From positions 30,959 to 94,958 of the forward strand of contig VTFK01000598.1 in assembly GCA_009617715.1 (NCBI GenBank): a DNA stretch of 64,000 nucleotides. Direction: 5' to 3'. Position numbers and translations under genes: made by a program. The notes under the pieces were generated by a model. It saw only the letters and a list, made by a program, of their open reading frames with translations. It had not been told where the DNA came from and did no database searches. Below, piece by piece: positions 24,146 through 35,650 of this stretch. Source of the stretch: Plectrocnemia conspersa (lineage: Eukaryota > Arthropoda > Insecta > Trichoptera > Polycentropodidae). Position 1 is the first letter of the stretch; the number at the start of each line of letters is the position of its first letter.

Positions 24146-26575
24146 TTTTTGTATTTTATATTGAGTGAACCTGGGACACTTAAAAACACATTTTAAAATA
24201 AGTTTTAACATTAACTTGGCCTTAAGTTAGTTTTGATTGCGATTGAATAAAAACATTACTATGGATCTGTGATAATGAGTGTGATGCTGTGTAAAAATTT
24301 CATATTATTATTAAAAATTTTACTACGTACTTTTATTATTTTTTAATTAGTGATCAAAATTTAACGATTCTTTGCGGAACATTAAATTATATTTTTTCTA
24401 AGTTTTTACCTAAAATTGTAGTCAATATACTTAAATATTTATTTATTTTATCAAATATCAACATATTATTTTATGATCATAAGAAAGTTTTTATATAAAT
24501 TTTAGACGTATTTTGATTTAAAGTGTTACATTATTATCGATCTCTGCATAAACTCGCCGAAGTATGCCGATACGTTCCCTATAATAACCGTTATTACAGC
24601 ACAAGTAGAAACAAAAACAACACACAATCATATTTATATGCGTCTTATGCATCTTTCTTCCAGTGACTAAACCCTAACACGCGCTAATGTATGTTTAAAA
24701 AAAATTTAATAATAATTTAATAAAATATTTCGTTTCAATGAAATCGTATCGGAATACATATTCACTGATAAATACATATTTTTTAAAATACGCAATCAAC
24801 TATCTAACTTTAATCAGATAGTTGTTTGCGTATTTTTAGAGTACAAGGAAATACCTAAAAATAATAATGTATACCTGTAAAATATTTATTTAGAGAATCA
24901 TGTCACTTGCACAGAGTTTGAAACGGAGTTTTATCATTATGTAGTAATCGATATGGTTTGTCACATATTTTTAAACATATTATCTCCCGTTTCGGTTCAA
25001 CATAACCTCTATTATAATGTATATACATGCTTATGGTTGACTTTTATAATATAAAATTATGAGCCATTATCGACCTTGCAGTCGATGTTTGCAAATACGA
25101 ATTTGGCTTACTACATCCAAAAATTTTGGCAGTATTCCAAAACGTCAAAAATTTTGCTTATGAAATATTTCATTGGATTTCTATTGTTTTCCGTTGCCGA
25201 CCGAAATGTTTATAAATTAATGGACTGTGCAATATAAACAATAGTTCATTTTATATGACCGTTCTATTTTTTACTGTATATATATAATATAGCATCTCTT
25301 GTGAAATCGTGCAATTAGGAAGTAACTGCACAGCTTTTCTCGATTGGTCAGCCTCTCTCTCTCTCTCCTCGAGTGGAGAAGATCAGGTTAATGGCTGTTC
25401 TGAGATTGATTAAATCTCGATGGAAAACTTTCTACAGATTATTACCGATATTAAAGTTGACGTGGCGAACGAACTTTCTGCTGTACCGTTGCATTTATAC
25501 TATGCTATGCTTTTCTGAAAACTTTTTATTCGTTACTATTAAATAATCAGTTTTTTATTATTTATTTATTATTTATTTTCAAAGCAAAAATATTGAATAA
25601 GATAATCGATTTTTATTTTATATATGTACCAAAATTCTTACTGTATAGTTTATTTATATTTTAATTGTAATTTAAATAAATAGAAGTGGTACTGATGGAC
25701 ATAATTTTATTAGTATATATTCTATTTTACGTAATTAACGATATTTTTTTAAATTTATTTCACTTTTTATATATATATATATTTCAAACGCAAACTTATT
25801 TATCCATATTTTCATAAAAATATACCAAATTTCCTTGTAATTTGTACCGTAATTAGCGAGTTCCCCTTCATCGGCCTCGATTACAAATTATTACGAAGCA
25901 ATTTCTCTGCCATATTTTAAATATGATGAATGCATGTATTTTATTTTTCTATACAGTAGAAGCACAGAACCAAGAAAAGATAAATTGCCGCCTTCTCCAA
26001 AGACTCTTCTTTGTCATCAGACACAAGAAAAAAATATTGTAAACACGCCATGTTATTTTTTATGGGTAAATTTGAAAAATTACCTCTTGTTGGTTATTTT
26101 CTCTTGAGGGGGCGTATTCTGTACGCCCACAATCACAGCTCTATTCTCTCCCCTTTATCATCTGCACGTTCTCTGGTCGCCTCTCTATTACGCAGTCTAT
26201 CTTGCTGATAAATCTCTACTCTATAATTTTAATCAGAAGGAAAATATAAATTGATGTTGCGCGTCGAAGTTTTACGAGGTGTGATAAAAAATAACGACAA
26301 TTTTTGGATTTTGTACGCTCGTCTTTTTTCTCACATTGGTACTACTAACTGTAATGCGCAAGATCTAGCCTTAAACTACTGATTTTACTGTCATTGTTTT
26401 ATTTTTTTTATTTATAGCAAAATATTTGTATTGAAACGTACAGTCGAATATCCGAGCATCAAGCATTTCTAGTCTGATTTTGATCGTTATATATACGGTC
26501 GTGCCCCCACCATGTACATTGTTAAGGGTTGGAATAAGACTGACCTTTCAAATCATGATGGTGTGATTGTTAATG
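24146..26575. other. AT-rich noncoding DNA
   Basis: No gene is seen. There is a CT microsatellite at about 25353-25366 within a slightly GC-richer patch (25300-25445). The strong hairpin at 24785-24836 is listed separately. Confidence 0.5.
24785..24836. other. Near-perfect 21-bp hairpin
   Basis: The left arm 24785-24805 (AATACGCAATCAACTATCT at its core) pairs with the right arm 24816-24836 (AGATAGTTGTTTGCGTATT) with one mismatch and a 10-nt loop. This is far better than typical AT-rich self-pairing because the stem is of mixed composition. It could be a small MITE remnant or a transcribed hairpin; the stem is shorter than a usual microRNA precursor. Function unknown. Confidence 0.55.
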
Positions 26576-26579
26576 AAAA

Positions 26580-26850
26580 ATAAAATTTTTACGAAAGTTG
26601 AAGAATGAAATACCTTTTCAGGAAATCGATTTAATCACTGACTTTTTATTAGGCGTGGAAGCAAATTGTTTTAAAACGATCTGCATTCAAGGACTTTGTT
26701 ATGAAAACGTGATATATTTATGATATTTATTATAGGGCAAATAAAACGCATCTAAAGTAGAAAAAGACAAATTACATAGAAAAAATTAAAGGGGTGAAAA
26801 TCATGCCCCACTATTAATCGCCCGCGAACGACTTGTCTTTTCGGACAGTC
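26580..26850 (+). repeat. Dispersed repeat, copy 2 (partner at 17640)
   Basis: Shares TTTTCAGG, TTAGGCGTGGAA, TTAAAACGATCTG and GAAAACGTGATATA in order with 17640-17845. It then has an extra roughly 80-bp AT-rich insert before CCCCACTATTAATCG. Noncoding and unclassified. Confidence 0.55.
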
Positions 26851-27775
26851 TCTCGCTTAATTTTCTCTTTAACTCGCCCTCTTAGTTATCGTTCTTTACT
26901 TTCACCACTTATTGTGTTCCATAGGCAGGGCATTTAAGTCTCAGTCATATTGAATTACGTTTGCTCCCGAAGGGAAAATGGGAAAATTCCCTCGGAAAAC
27001 ATCTTCTCTGTGCCGCTTCCTGCCTTGCTATCGGCTGCGAATATACATACACATATAAAGTTATAAAATCGTATAATATAAATTTAAATACGCTACACAC
27101 GCCACAAGCATTAGAAGAACGATTCGTTTAACGATCTCTGCGATTAAGTGTGATGCTGAATTTTATCTCGTAATTGAATTTAAATAAGGTTCTATTTACT
27201 CTGCATTAAAAGGGTTTGAATTTGACTGAACACAGAATTAGTTATTTACCTGACTTTTTCTCAAATATATCTGTATGTTTGTACGAACTATTCAGTTGTG
27301 GCTCAACAAAATATCTTGAAATCAGATCACAATTTCGGCAACCTTGGCGAAAATCACCACAGCCGTAAAGTCTTCAGTTTAACAATTCATGTCTGCAATC
27401 GCGTCGAAAAGTTAATTCTTCGAGTGTTATTTACAAATTGGTTTTAGCGTTGCGGCCCGACGCCGCCTTAATTCCGGGGCTTTATCCGCGAAATTAGCGC
27501 TCGACGCGTGAGTAATGCTTCAACCCCTACTCCCATCCCCTATTTTATTCCGCGGCCATATTATTAGACCGCGACGACGGAGACACACGACGTATCGGCT
27601 ATGCGGTCGTCGTTTGTCTCTGGCGGTCGGGTCGTTTGTTTTAAAATGGCTCGATAATTCGTTTATACCGCCTCGTTTTAGTACCAATCTATGTAGTATA
27701 TTGCGTTATCGCGCCGAAATAATTTTCGACTTGGAGTTCCTCCGCACCCTTCGATATGCTTGAATAATATTTTTA
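26851..27775. other. Noncoding DNA with a GC island
   Basis: 26820-27010 and 27420-27770 are GC-elevated. The second part holds GCGGCCCGACGCCGCC, CGCGACGACGGAG and a + frame of 82 codons (27515-27763) rich in Arg/Leu with no domain. TTTATGGC occurs at 27772. Possibly regulatory. Confidence 0.3.
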
Positions 27776-28680
27776 TGGCTTCATAGCTCTAAAAGCCATC
27801 GATCGACAAATTGGGCAGATTGAAAGAAAGCTCATTTATTGAATTTACATACGATTTAAAAAATAAAAATGAAGTAACAAATTCATCTACTTGGATAAAT
27901 TTTTTGTCAACTTTTGGTGTAAATTTTTAGCCAAATTATATTACTACATATAAATTACATCAGGCGGTGAAATGGAAGTGGCAGTTCTTGAAAGTCAGAG
28001 AATCTTCGCTGGAGTGTCAAGTTGAATTATTGTCGGCTGTGATCACTTCATTTGATGACAATGGACGATCTGCCGATTTAACTTGTGCTGTGACTCCGAA
28101 GTTTCTGGAGCATTTTCCGCCGTCTATCCTCGTCTGGCTCTCTGCGATTAAGTGTCACATCTCTTATAATACTGATTTAAGTCAGCTATGGCGAATCACA
28201 GATGAGAATTTTTGCGGGCCAATTGCATCGCTTCTTTGACCCACCCATTAAATGTGTTAACGCTTTAAAAGTGAAACGTCCAGATGGCCACTTTCAGCGA
28301 CCGTTAACATAATGGTAAAAATAACAATAATCTTTTTGCGCGGTATAGAACGCTTAGTGCTTCCTTTTCACGTTTTTAGAAGTACTTATGAGTGAATATC
28401 GTCTCGGGATGAATTTGGCCTTAATTAATTTCGAAATATGTTGGTTTAAAACTGTCGTTAAAATGACCTAAAAATTACAAGAAATCTTGCAGGTTGTTGA
28501 ATAATACTTAATTTGGCTGTACCTGAATTTATTTTCAGATTAAATATAGAAGATTTTCTTGCATGACTCAAAAATTCTCAAACCTATCAAAAATATCCAT
28601 GATGAATAACAAAGATGTTTATTTCAAATAATATTTAACGTTCATTTCTTTAATTTATTAAAAATAACAAAAGTGCCACT
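27776..28680. other. Noncoding DNA
   Basis: The 90-codon + frame at 27967-28239 is the most protein-like of the unassigned frames in composition, being not simply AT-driven. It has no recognisable domain, however, and no splice signal I can support. The rest is AT-rich. Confidence 0.3.
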
Positions 28681-28689
28681 TATAAATAA

Positions 28690-28915
28690 AAAGCAGAGAA
28701 TTATAGACCGGTGTAAATTTTATCAGTAATTTTTTTAATGTGCTTGAAATCGTGTTTCATAATTGTGCTTCAGACCATATCGATGGATTATTGATTGATC
28801 AACAGCATGGTTTTTGTGTATCTTCCAATTTTGTAACAAAAAGTCTCGATTTTGCCTCTGAAGTAGATGTCGTCAACACTGATTTTGAACTTGATATTTG
28901 CTTAAGGTAAAGTTT
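28690..28915 (+). pseudogene. Relic of a LINE reverse transcriptase
   Basis: A broken translation of the + strand reads AENYRPV (about 28696-28716), then after a frameshift VLEIVFHNCASDHIDG, then LLIDQQHGFC, KSLDFASEVDVVNTDFELD (to about 28908). This follows the order of the RT N-terminal half in Jockey/CR1-like LINEs: YRPxS, the QHGF motif, and VDVIYTDFSKAFD, which contains the first catalytic Asp. The YADD region is missing and there are in-frame stops, so it is a short dead fragment. The clade is inferred from motif spacing only. Confidence 0.7.
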
Positions 28916-29150
28916 GTTCTAAAAAAAATTACATTTTCTCATAGAATTAATATATTTTTAAATCGTTACACGAATCATCTGAGTTCATTTTAAATTTTAA
29001 ATTAAAAGTTGAGAAATCGCAGCTTCCTTAGCTTCTCTGAAAACACTGCATTACACCGATTTTTTTACAATTTTTTCTATCATAGTTTGAACCCAATATT
29101 TTTATTATATATTTTCCTGTAACCATGGCACTATTTACTTAAACAATTGA

Positions 29151-29185
29151 CTAATATTATTGTTTTTTTTTGCTTTCAGGTAAGA
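29151..29185 (+). other. Recursive (ratchet) splice site, zero-length exon
   Basis: Second copy of the arrangement seen at 5582-5616: a branch-like CTAAT (29151-29155), an uninterrupted T-rich tract (29161-29177), CAG ending at 29179 and GTAAG from 29180. The branch-to-AG spacing (about 24 nt) and TTTTGCTT(A/T)CAG/GTAAG core are almost identical to the first site, and the strand is the same. Together they indicate stepwise removal of one long + strand intron. It could instead be a 3' splice site of an unrecognised exon starting GTAAG. Confidence 0.75.
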
Positions 29186-30290
29186 ATTTTACACATCTAT
29201 AGGCAAAGCTTGAATTGATCCATCAGTATGTATGTTTTTCTTAAAAGTCCTTTGACAAGCTAAAAATACTTGTCTGAAAAATTAAGCGTCACAAAAACGA
29301 GTCGCGTCTATGTGCGGCCTAAAAATTAGCCACAGTCCTTAAACTTACCTCCCTCCTCTTTGATCTTGTGTTACCTTTTTGCGTTTAACTGCCCTTTATC
29401 CGAATTGGCCGACCCGAAAATTCATTAGGGAAGAATAAAAAAAGAAACGACCCCGACGCCTTTAAGTGTGTTTGTCGATATATAAAACCTATCTGGCCAA
29501 TATTTGCCACATGTATATAGGGTTCTTAGTTAATTTATTTTTATGGCATAGTACACAAGTGTGTATTCGGGTCACAGGCATTATGCATCTTATTTAGTGG
29601 ACGATATTGCTATTGACATAAAATGCTAGTCAATACATACATATAATATATGGATAACGTCAATATTTGCATACTTTTTTATCTGGACAAAGGCAACGTT
29701 CTTATCGCTTTTTCTAATTTGAGAATACGACCTAAAATTTACAATAAAAAGAGCATTCATATATCAAATCAATTCCTGTAATATTGATTGTAATGGCGAA
29801 ACAAATGCGATAAATTTTTTTTCGCTAGAAGCAAAAGATTCTGGGAATATACACTCAATAACATATGTATGTTCAATTATCTCACAACTAATTGAGTTTC
29901 ATTGTCCATTCAATAACATAGCTACAACTTTTTAATGGTTATATAAATTGCATAACTACACTAAACAACTGGTAGCTTCTTATTCGTCCACTGTAAAATG
30001 AACATGATTCAACTGGCTTCATATTTTAATCTAAAAATTGTTCCTTAAATTTTTATGTTGATTGGCGTATTGTATTATATAAAATTGTACAATTAACGTT
30101 CTCTAGTGTTTTTTAAAAAATGTGCATTTAAATTATTATTACTACTCAGTTGTTGTGATTAACTTAAAAATAAATACCATGTAAAAAAAACACTTATATA
30201 AAATACCTATGTATGTATACTTATAATATAAAATATATTATACGCACATTAGCATCCTTATAAAAGTGGGTTAATAATCGCACACTTCAT
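29186..30290. other. Noncoding DNA after the second ratchet site
   Basis: 29280-29480 is mildly GC-elevated; TTTATGGC lies at 29540. The remainder is AT-rich, with no exon recognised. Confidence 0.45.
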
Positions 30291-30294
30291 CGCT

Positions 30295-30720
30295 CATAGC
30301 CCCCTTCCATATATCTCCCACTTCAACCCCCGCCCTTAACGCCGAGTAATATATTTTATCAAATATTTCATCACGCAGCGCCCGAGTGTGTGCGAATTTA
30401 TGTTTTCGCTTATGAATTATCTATCTCATGCAAATATATTTTATAAAACGCTTCAACCCCCTTCCCCTAAATATTCTCATCCGACATGCCGGGGTCGGTG
30501 TCCACTCGTCATCCGGTTATGACGTGTTTTTCACGACACGTCATTTGCCGAGTACGCAAATAGACGCTCCCTTACGGGGCACGTATACGCATTTATTTTA
30601 TTGCCGAAACAAATTCCGCCCTTATTATTATATAAATCGAGATAAATTAATTTTCATAGTCTGAAGAGAAGCGGGGGAAAAAAACATAATGCGTGTTACC
30701 ACTGCGCGCGCGAATTTCCC
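30295..30720. other. GC-elevated noncoding island
   Basis: Contains AACCCCCGCCCTTAACGCC, GCAGCGCCCGAGTG, CATGCCGGGGTCGG and, at 30698-30712, a GCGCGCGCG run. The 78-codon + frame (30428-30664) has no motif. Possibly regulatory. Confidence 0.3.
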
Positions 30721-32380
30721 TTCAGAGCTTTATTTTTTTTTTTTTTTGATATATGAGTTTATGCGGTTTTGCTGCCGGAAGAAACAGTGTAATTCAAGTC
30801 GTATTTAAAAAAAATGTGTGTTGATTTTGACGAAGCGTTGGACATGTGAACAACGCCGACCATATTCCCAAATATTTTTTACTGAATTAAATAGTTTTAA
30901 TAAAATAAAATACTAAATAAAAATCCCCAGCCTTTTTATGTTATATTCTAGATCTAGAATATATCCAAAAAAGTATTTTTATGCTCTTTCGGAGTTAAGG
31001 AAGGTGCAATGTTCTTCCCTATTCTCGATCTTCCGGTCGGAAACAGACTTATTTTTGTCTGTCCTATCTTATGAAAATGCTCTTTGCGTAAGTCTAAATT
31101 CAAACAGCTGGAGATTTGGCAACGCTCTGACTAGTAATTCAGGTACCTATTATTGCTCATTTTTGGCAAAGTTCTTTTAATCCACCAAAATATACGATCG
31201 GAACGTGCGTACATTAATTATATACATTATTTTAAGCCCTCAAAATGCGTGAATAGTCTGACCACGAAAATTTCGTTATCACGCGTAAACGCGTGAACGG
31301 ATCGTAATGTGTTGATACGCTGGCATTGCTGATTCGTGGATCTGATCCGGTTCATATTTCATTATTTTAGTTTTTGCTACTATATATTATTTTTAATCTT
31401 ACTTGTATCATATTTTGCTTGTTTATTGTAATAATACTACGCTTATTTTTTTACCATCGTTATTGATAATACATTTAATATTATTAAATAAATAGGTTAA
31501 AAAACTGAATATTATTTTTTAGTAAATAGTAATGATTAATATTAAATTTTATTTTTGTGTTACAAAGAAAATTGCTCCATAACTTTATCTTTAAATTAAA
31601 TATTTATTTATATAAAATATTTATACAGAGTTTAAATAACACAATATTCATATAGCTAATTATATTAATACAAATTATGCAACTCGCCTGACCTTTTTTT
31701 GCATAACAATAACTATTCCACGATGTCCATTATTATTCATACGTTTCCATTACTATTTTCACGACGGTCGTTTAATATGACAATGAAGGGACATTTAAAC
31801 TCGCACAGCGTGCATTACGACTCACATTTATTGATGAAAGTTGCACAGTTGCATAACATCATATACGGAGTCGTATAAAACTCGCATGCTCCTTCATGCA
31901 TCAAACTGACATTTTTGCATACGTTTTCATATTCTATTCATAGACGCCAAATGCGAAATATGCTGCAGGACAAATATATATACTTTACTTATCTTCATTG
32001 TTTCAACTGTTTCTCTCGATAAACATTTATTTTAAAATAGTATTTGAGAATCACTACTACATACTCAGTCTTTTTCTTCATCATAGAACTATTTAACATA
32101 AATTCTCCTAGCTGTATATCTTCAATTTGATTGAGATCAATCTGTTGATCGAGAAGGTCAATTAAACGGACCTTAAGCCCTTCATTTTAGTTGTAGACAT
32201 TTCGTAAAATATAGCGATTATGTTGACTCTGCAAAACTATACATATTTAGTTATAATTAAAATGTTTATTACTTTTGAAATAACGCGTTTAGCACTTCAA
32301 AAGTTCAAGCATTGTTTGCTAAAATTATATTACTTGCATTATTGTGTTGCATAGCACAAAACAAAAATAAACAAACTAAC
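30721..32380. other. AT-rich noncoding DNA with repeat copy
   Basis: There is a T19 run at about 30730-30748 and a CACGCGTAAACGCGTG palindrome at about 31280-31295. 31290-31470 is the partner of the repeat at 590-790. The 80-codon frame at 30938 has no motif. Confidence 0.45.
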
Positions 32381-32384
32381 ACTG

Positions 32385-32885
32385 CTCGCTGCATTGTCTT
32401 CGTTGCGAAGCCATATTAGGGTTCAAACTTTCGACAGGTGGTCTAAATCGAGGGTGGGCCGAAGTGGGGTGCGCATGTACCCCAAAACTCATATCGAAAA
32501 TAATACACTCTATCGAGTGAGATTTGTTCGATTGTATTCTCTACACACTTCTTTAACATATCCATTTAAATTTAATTGACACGCTTTTCGCGTAGCCATA
32601 AAAGTGTTTACGAACTCTGTTTTATTTTTATTTCATATGAATTTGTATAGTCACGCGCCGGCCCTGGCCGGGCACTTGTTGTTTCGTCCAAGCGGACCGC
32701 TCGAGTAATTGAGTCAATTATAGAAATGTCAGCAGGCCCGGATTAGGTCACCCCGGACTCGAAACGAGGGATGATGGAAAGGGAAGCTGTACGAATAAGT
32801 GGCGATGTGGTGGACGTCCTAACTGTCCTGACTTCCTCATTTGCACTCGGCCGGACGGACATTGTCATGTGAATTAAATTGATAT
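32385..32885. other. GC-elevated noncoding island
   Basis: GC-richer in two patches (32390-32480 and 32650-32870), with CGCGCCGGCCCTGGCCGGGC and GACTCGAAACGAGGG. TTTATGGC (minus) is at 32595-32602. No coding evidence. Confidence 0.3.
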
Positions 32886-34235
32886 GATAGAGGAAACGAC
32901 ATAAATGGATATTTTGGTAACATGTCTAGTCTGCTAAATATTATATAATATATTTTAGAATAAATATAACATGTTTTATCATTGATATTAAGTTATGTAC
33001 CATTCTAAAATTAATTAGCACTTCTTTTAATTTTGTGACTTATTTATTAGCATTAAATTAAAGCATTTTAAAACTGAAAATTCTAAGATCAAACCTCACA
33101 ACAAACATATCATTTTACAATAATCAAGCGCTTTTAAATAAAGCACACAATTTTCTTCTAAAATCATATTTCACCATTCATTAACCCTACAATAATTAAT
33201 TCTTCCAATATTATCTAGCGCCGCGTAACATAATACACGCACAATATACTAGACGCGCATAATTTATGGATGATATTATTCCAGCCATTAAAGCGTATTA
33301 TTCAAGAAACATTCTCGAAGCTGCAATTCCTACATTGAACAACATCATTATCATAATTAATATTTACCCGAACTCCAGCTCGTATCACAATAAGCGAATG
33401 AATAATACACAAAAGCGGATTAATTATGTCGAATGGCTAATGAAACGTTGTTAATTTTAATTTCGTCGACTAATTCGTAAGCGTGACCAAAAACATGATA
33501 ATTAAAAAAATGTTTCACATTTTCATGAACAAATGTTACTGTGGTAGCCGATTTATTTGGCTACCCTGTAGTTAAGCAGAAAATCATAATGATTTAAAAT
33601 TAGTTACAAGAACCCATCAATTAAAAAAATATACTTTATATGCAAATCAAATGTTGCCAATATGCCTAAATTTTCTACGTAATTGCTCGTTCGGTATTAC
33701 CCCATGTGACATTTGAAACAATAATATTTATGTCTAATGCGTATCGAAGGCAAAAAATAGCTGCTTATGGCCAAGTATTAGTTTTATAGGTGCATTAATT
33801 AAAAATAATATATTATATCGCCAATTTGTTATTAATAATCATATGGTTACGTACGGTCAAATATGCGGATTAGAGATTTTTATTAGAAGTGCAATATTAA
33901 TGATGCAGTCACATTACAAAAATATTGTTCGTTCAATTTTACCCCACTGCATGTCATACCAAAATATGGAACGAAATTTAGCTAATTTAATTACTCGCAT
34001 AATATTTTAATTTTCAAGCATATTTAAGACAATATGATTTAATATCAAATAAGACCTTAACTTAATTGTGGATTTATTATAAATAATTGTGTCAACTCGT
34101 TTCAGTGAATATTCGAAGCGAGTCTCTAAGGTTGCTAACTTATGTACATACAGTATGTACTTTCAGACACATTTATTACAACCTTTTTAATAATTATGAA
34201 CGCCACACGTGTAAACGTTTTGTATATATTACACA
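32886..34235. other. AT-rich noncoding DNA
   Basis: GGTAGCC and GGCTACC (about 33543-33575) form a short hairpin. Two similar words, CGTTCGGTATTACCCCATG (33690) and CGTTCAATTTTACCCCACTG (33930), suggest a small local duplication. No gene is seen. Confidence 0.4.
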
Positions 34236-34239
34236 ACAT

Positions 34240-35215
34240 ACATATATTCGCAGACAATAGTTGTTTATGACAGCTTTCACTCGTTTGTGAATTAATTGAG
34301 CATTCAGTATTGTGGGAAGGGACAGCTGAATACAGCTGTCAACTAAAGGAATCCCTACAAATTATTTGTAGCTTTCAAAGGCGACGCTCAAGGAAAAATC
34401 GTCAAGATAATACAAATTTCCTGAAAATTTTCAAACGAGCTCACCTTAATCGCGCCGTCATTTGCCCCCTTTTGCATTACCATATTAATTTAATCTCTTT
34501 ATTCCTGCAAATCAGCAAATAGCGCTTTTTTATCTTTTATAACAATACAATCTTCTGCTGCGTCTGTGTGTTTGTCTTGTGATATTTTAATATTCACTTC
34601 GCCTTCGCTTTATTATTTTTTAATTTTAAACGATGTAATAAAGTTGGCCATAAACTAAACGCTAATATATTACAGCAAAAATTATTTGCTTCGACTGACG
34701 GCCATTTTGTAATAATTTGGCAATAACACGTGAATATTTAAATGTGCGAAACATTTAAATTTCAACACTTCTCAATAAATACACAATATTTGTTTTAATG
34801 CAAAACATAATAACGGCCGCCTGTGGATAATGTGTGTCGTTTTATGGCCAAATAAAAATGTTACGCTTTCTAGCAATAAAGATATTCGCTCCATTCGGAA
34901 ATAAACCGATAAAAATGTATGCATACACAATAGGTGTTATGTTCGGTATTCTCGGTACATTTTGAAATTATGGAAATCCCAGGAGTCGAGATAGTGCAAA
35001 ATAGATGTTATTTAAATTTTTATTGATATATGTATATGTATTAATAGATGAAAAATAGGCACGTTGTTTATTCAAATTCAATGTATTATATATAAAAAGT
35101 ATTTTTTTGATGTCGGATTTGCAAGACTTTAGTAAAAATAATTCACACATTTTTCAGATATTCACCAATAAATCTTGTTTGAAAACTCTCGGAACATAAT
35201 CCCAATAATACACAG
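34240..35215. other. Noncoding DNA, mildly GC-elevated at start
   Basis: 34300-34580 is slightly GC-richer and carries a 70-codon + frame without a domain. TTTATGGC is at 34841. The rest is AT-rich. Confidence 0.35.
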
Positions 35216-35219
35216 ACTT

Positions 35220-35650
35220 GACGTATTTATTTACCGTTCAGTGTTGCCAGCCGTCGCGAATTTAGCACTCAACGCTTTTAATTCGATCGCTCGCAAGCGC
35301 TAACCTTAGCCCTTATTTTGAATGTTTATCATATTTATTAATTATACCGCGCGTCACTCCCGGCGAGGATATTGAATATTTCCGTTGCCCACGTCGCTTC
35401 TTGTATTCACGTGAGCGACATGTGTAAGGGAATCTCATTATTTCACGCAACGGAGCAATATACATGCAAATACGAGAGACTCCGGCGCGGCCCCCTTCGG
35501 CCTCCGGGGGGCGCCTGAGGGGGCGCGCCGGCATAGAAATAGCGTTGCTTAAGCCATGAAAAAAATCTGACGCATTTGTCCGAGAAAACTTATATTGACA
35601 TCTCGGCTGGCCTAGATGGACCCCTTCCCCTCCCAAACCCTTTTTCATCT
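35220..35650. other. GC-rich island with a strong GC hairpin
   Basis: 35482-35489 (CCGGCGCG) pairs exactly with 35524-35531 (CGCGCCGG). The adjoining CCCCCT pairs with AGGGGG after a one-base bulge, giving a stem of about 14 bp almost entirely G-C, with an inner GGCCTCCGGGGGGCGCC loop. A minus frame of 111 codons (35313-35648) runs through it; its Arg/Pro-rich sequence has no recognised domain, and I treat it as chance. Such a stem is unusual against this AT-rich background. Confidence 0.45.

Noticed and set aside
27967..28239. 90-codon + strand frame of balanced composition
   Set aside because: No domain, no supportable splice sites and no second exon; kept only as a remark.
35313..35648. 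111-codon minus strand open frame
   Set aside because: Open because of the GC-rich hairpin region; no recognisable domain.
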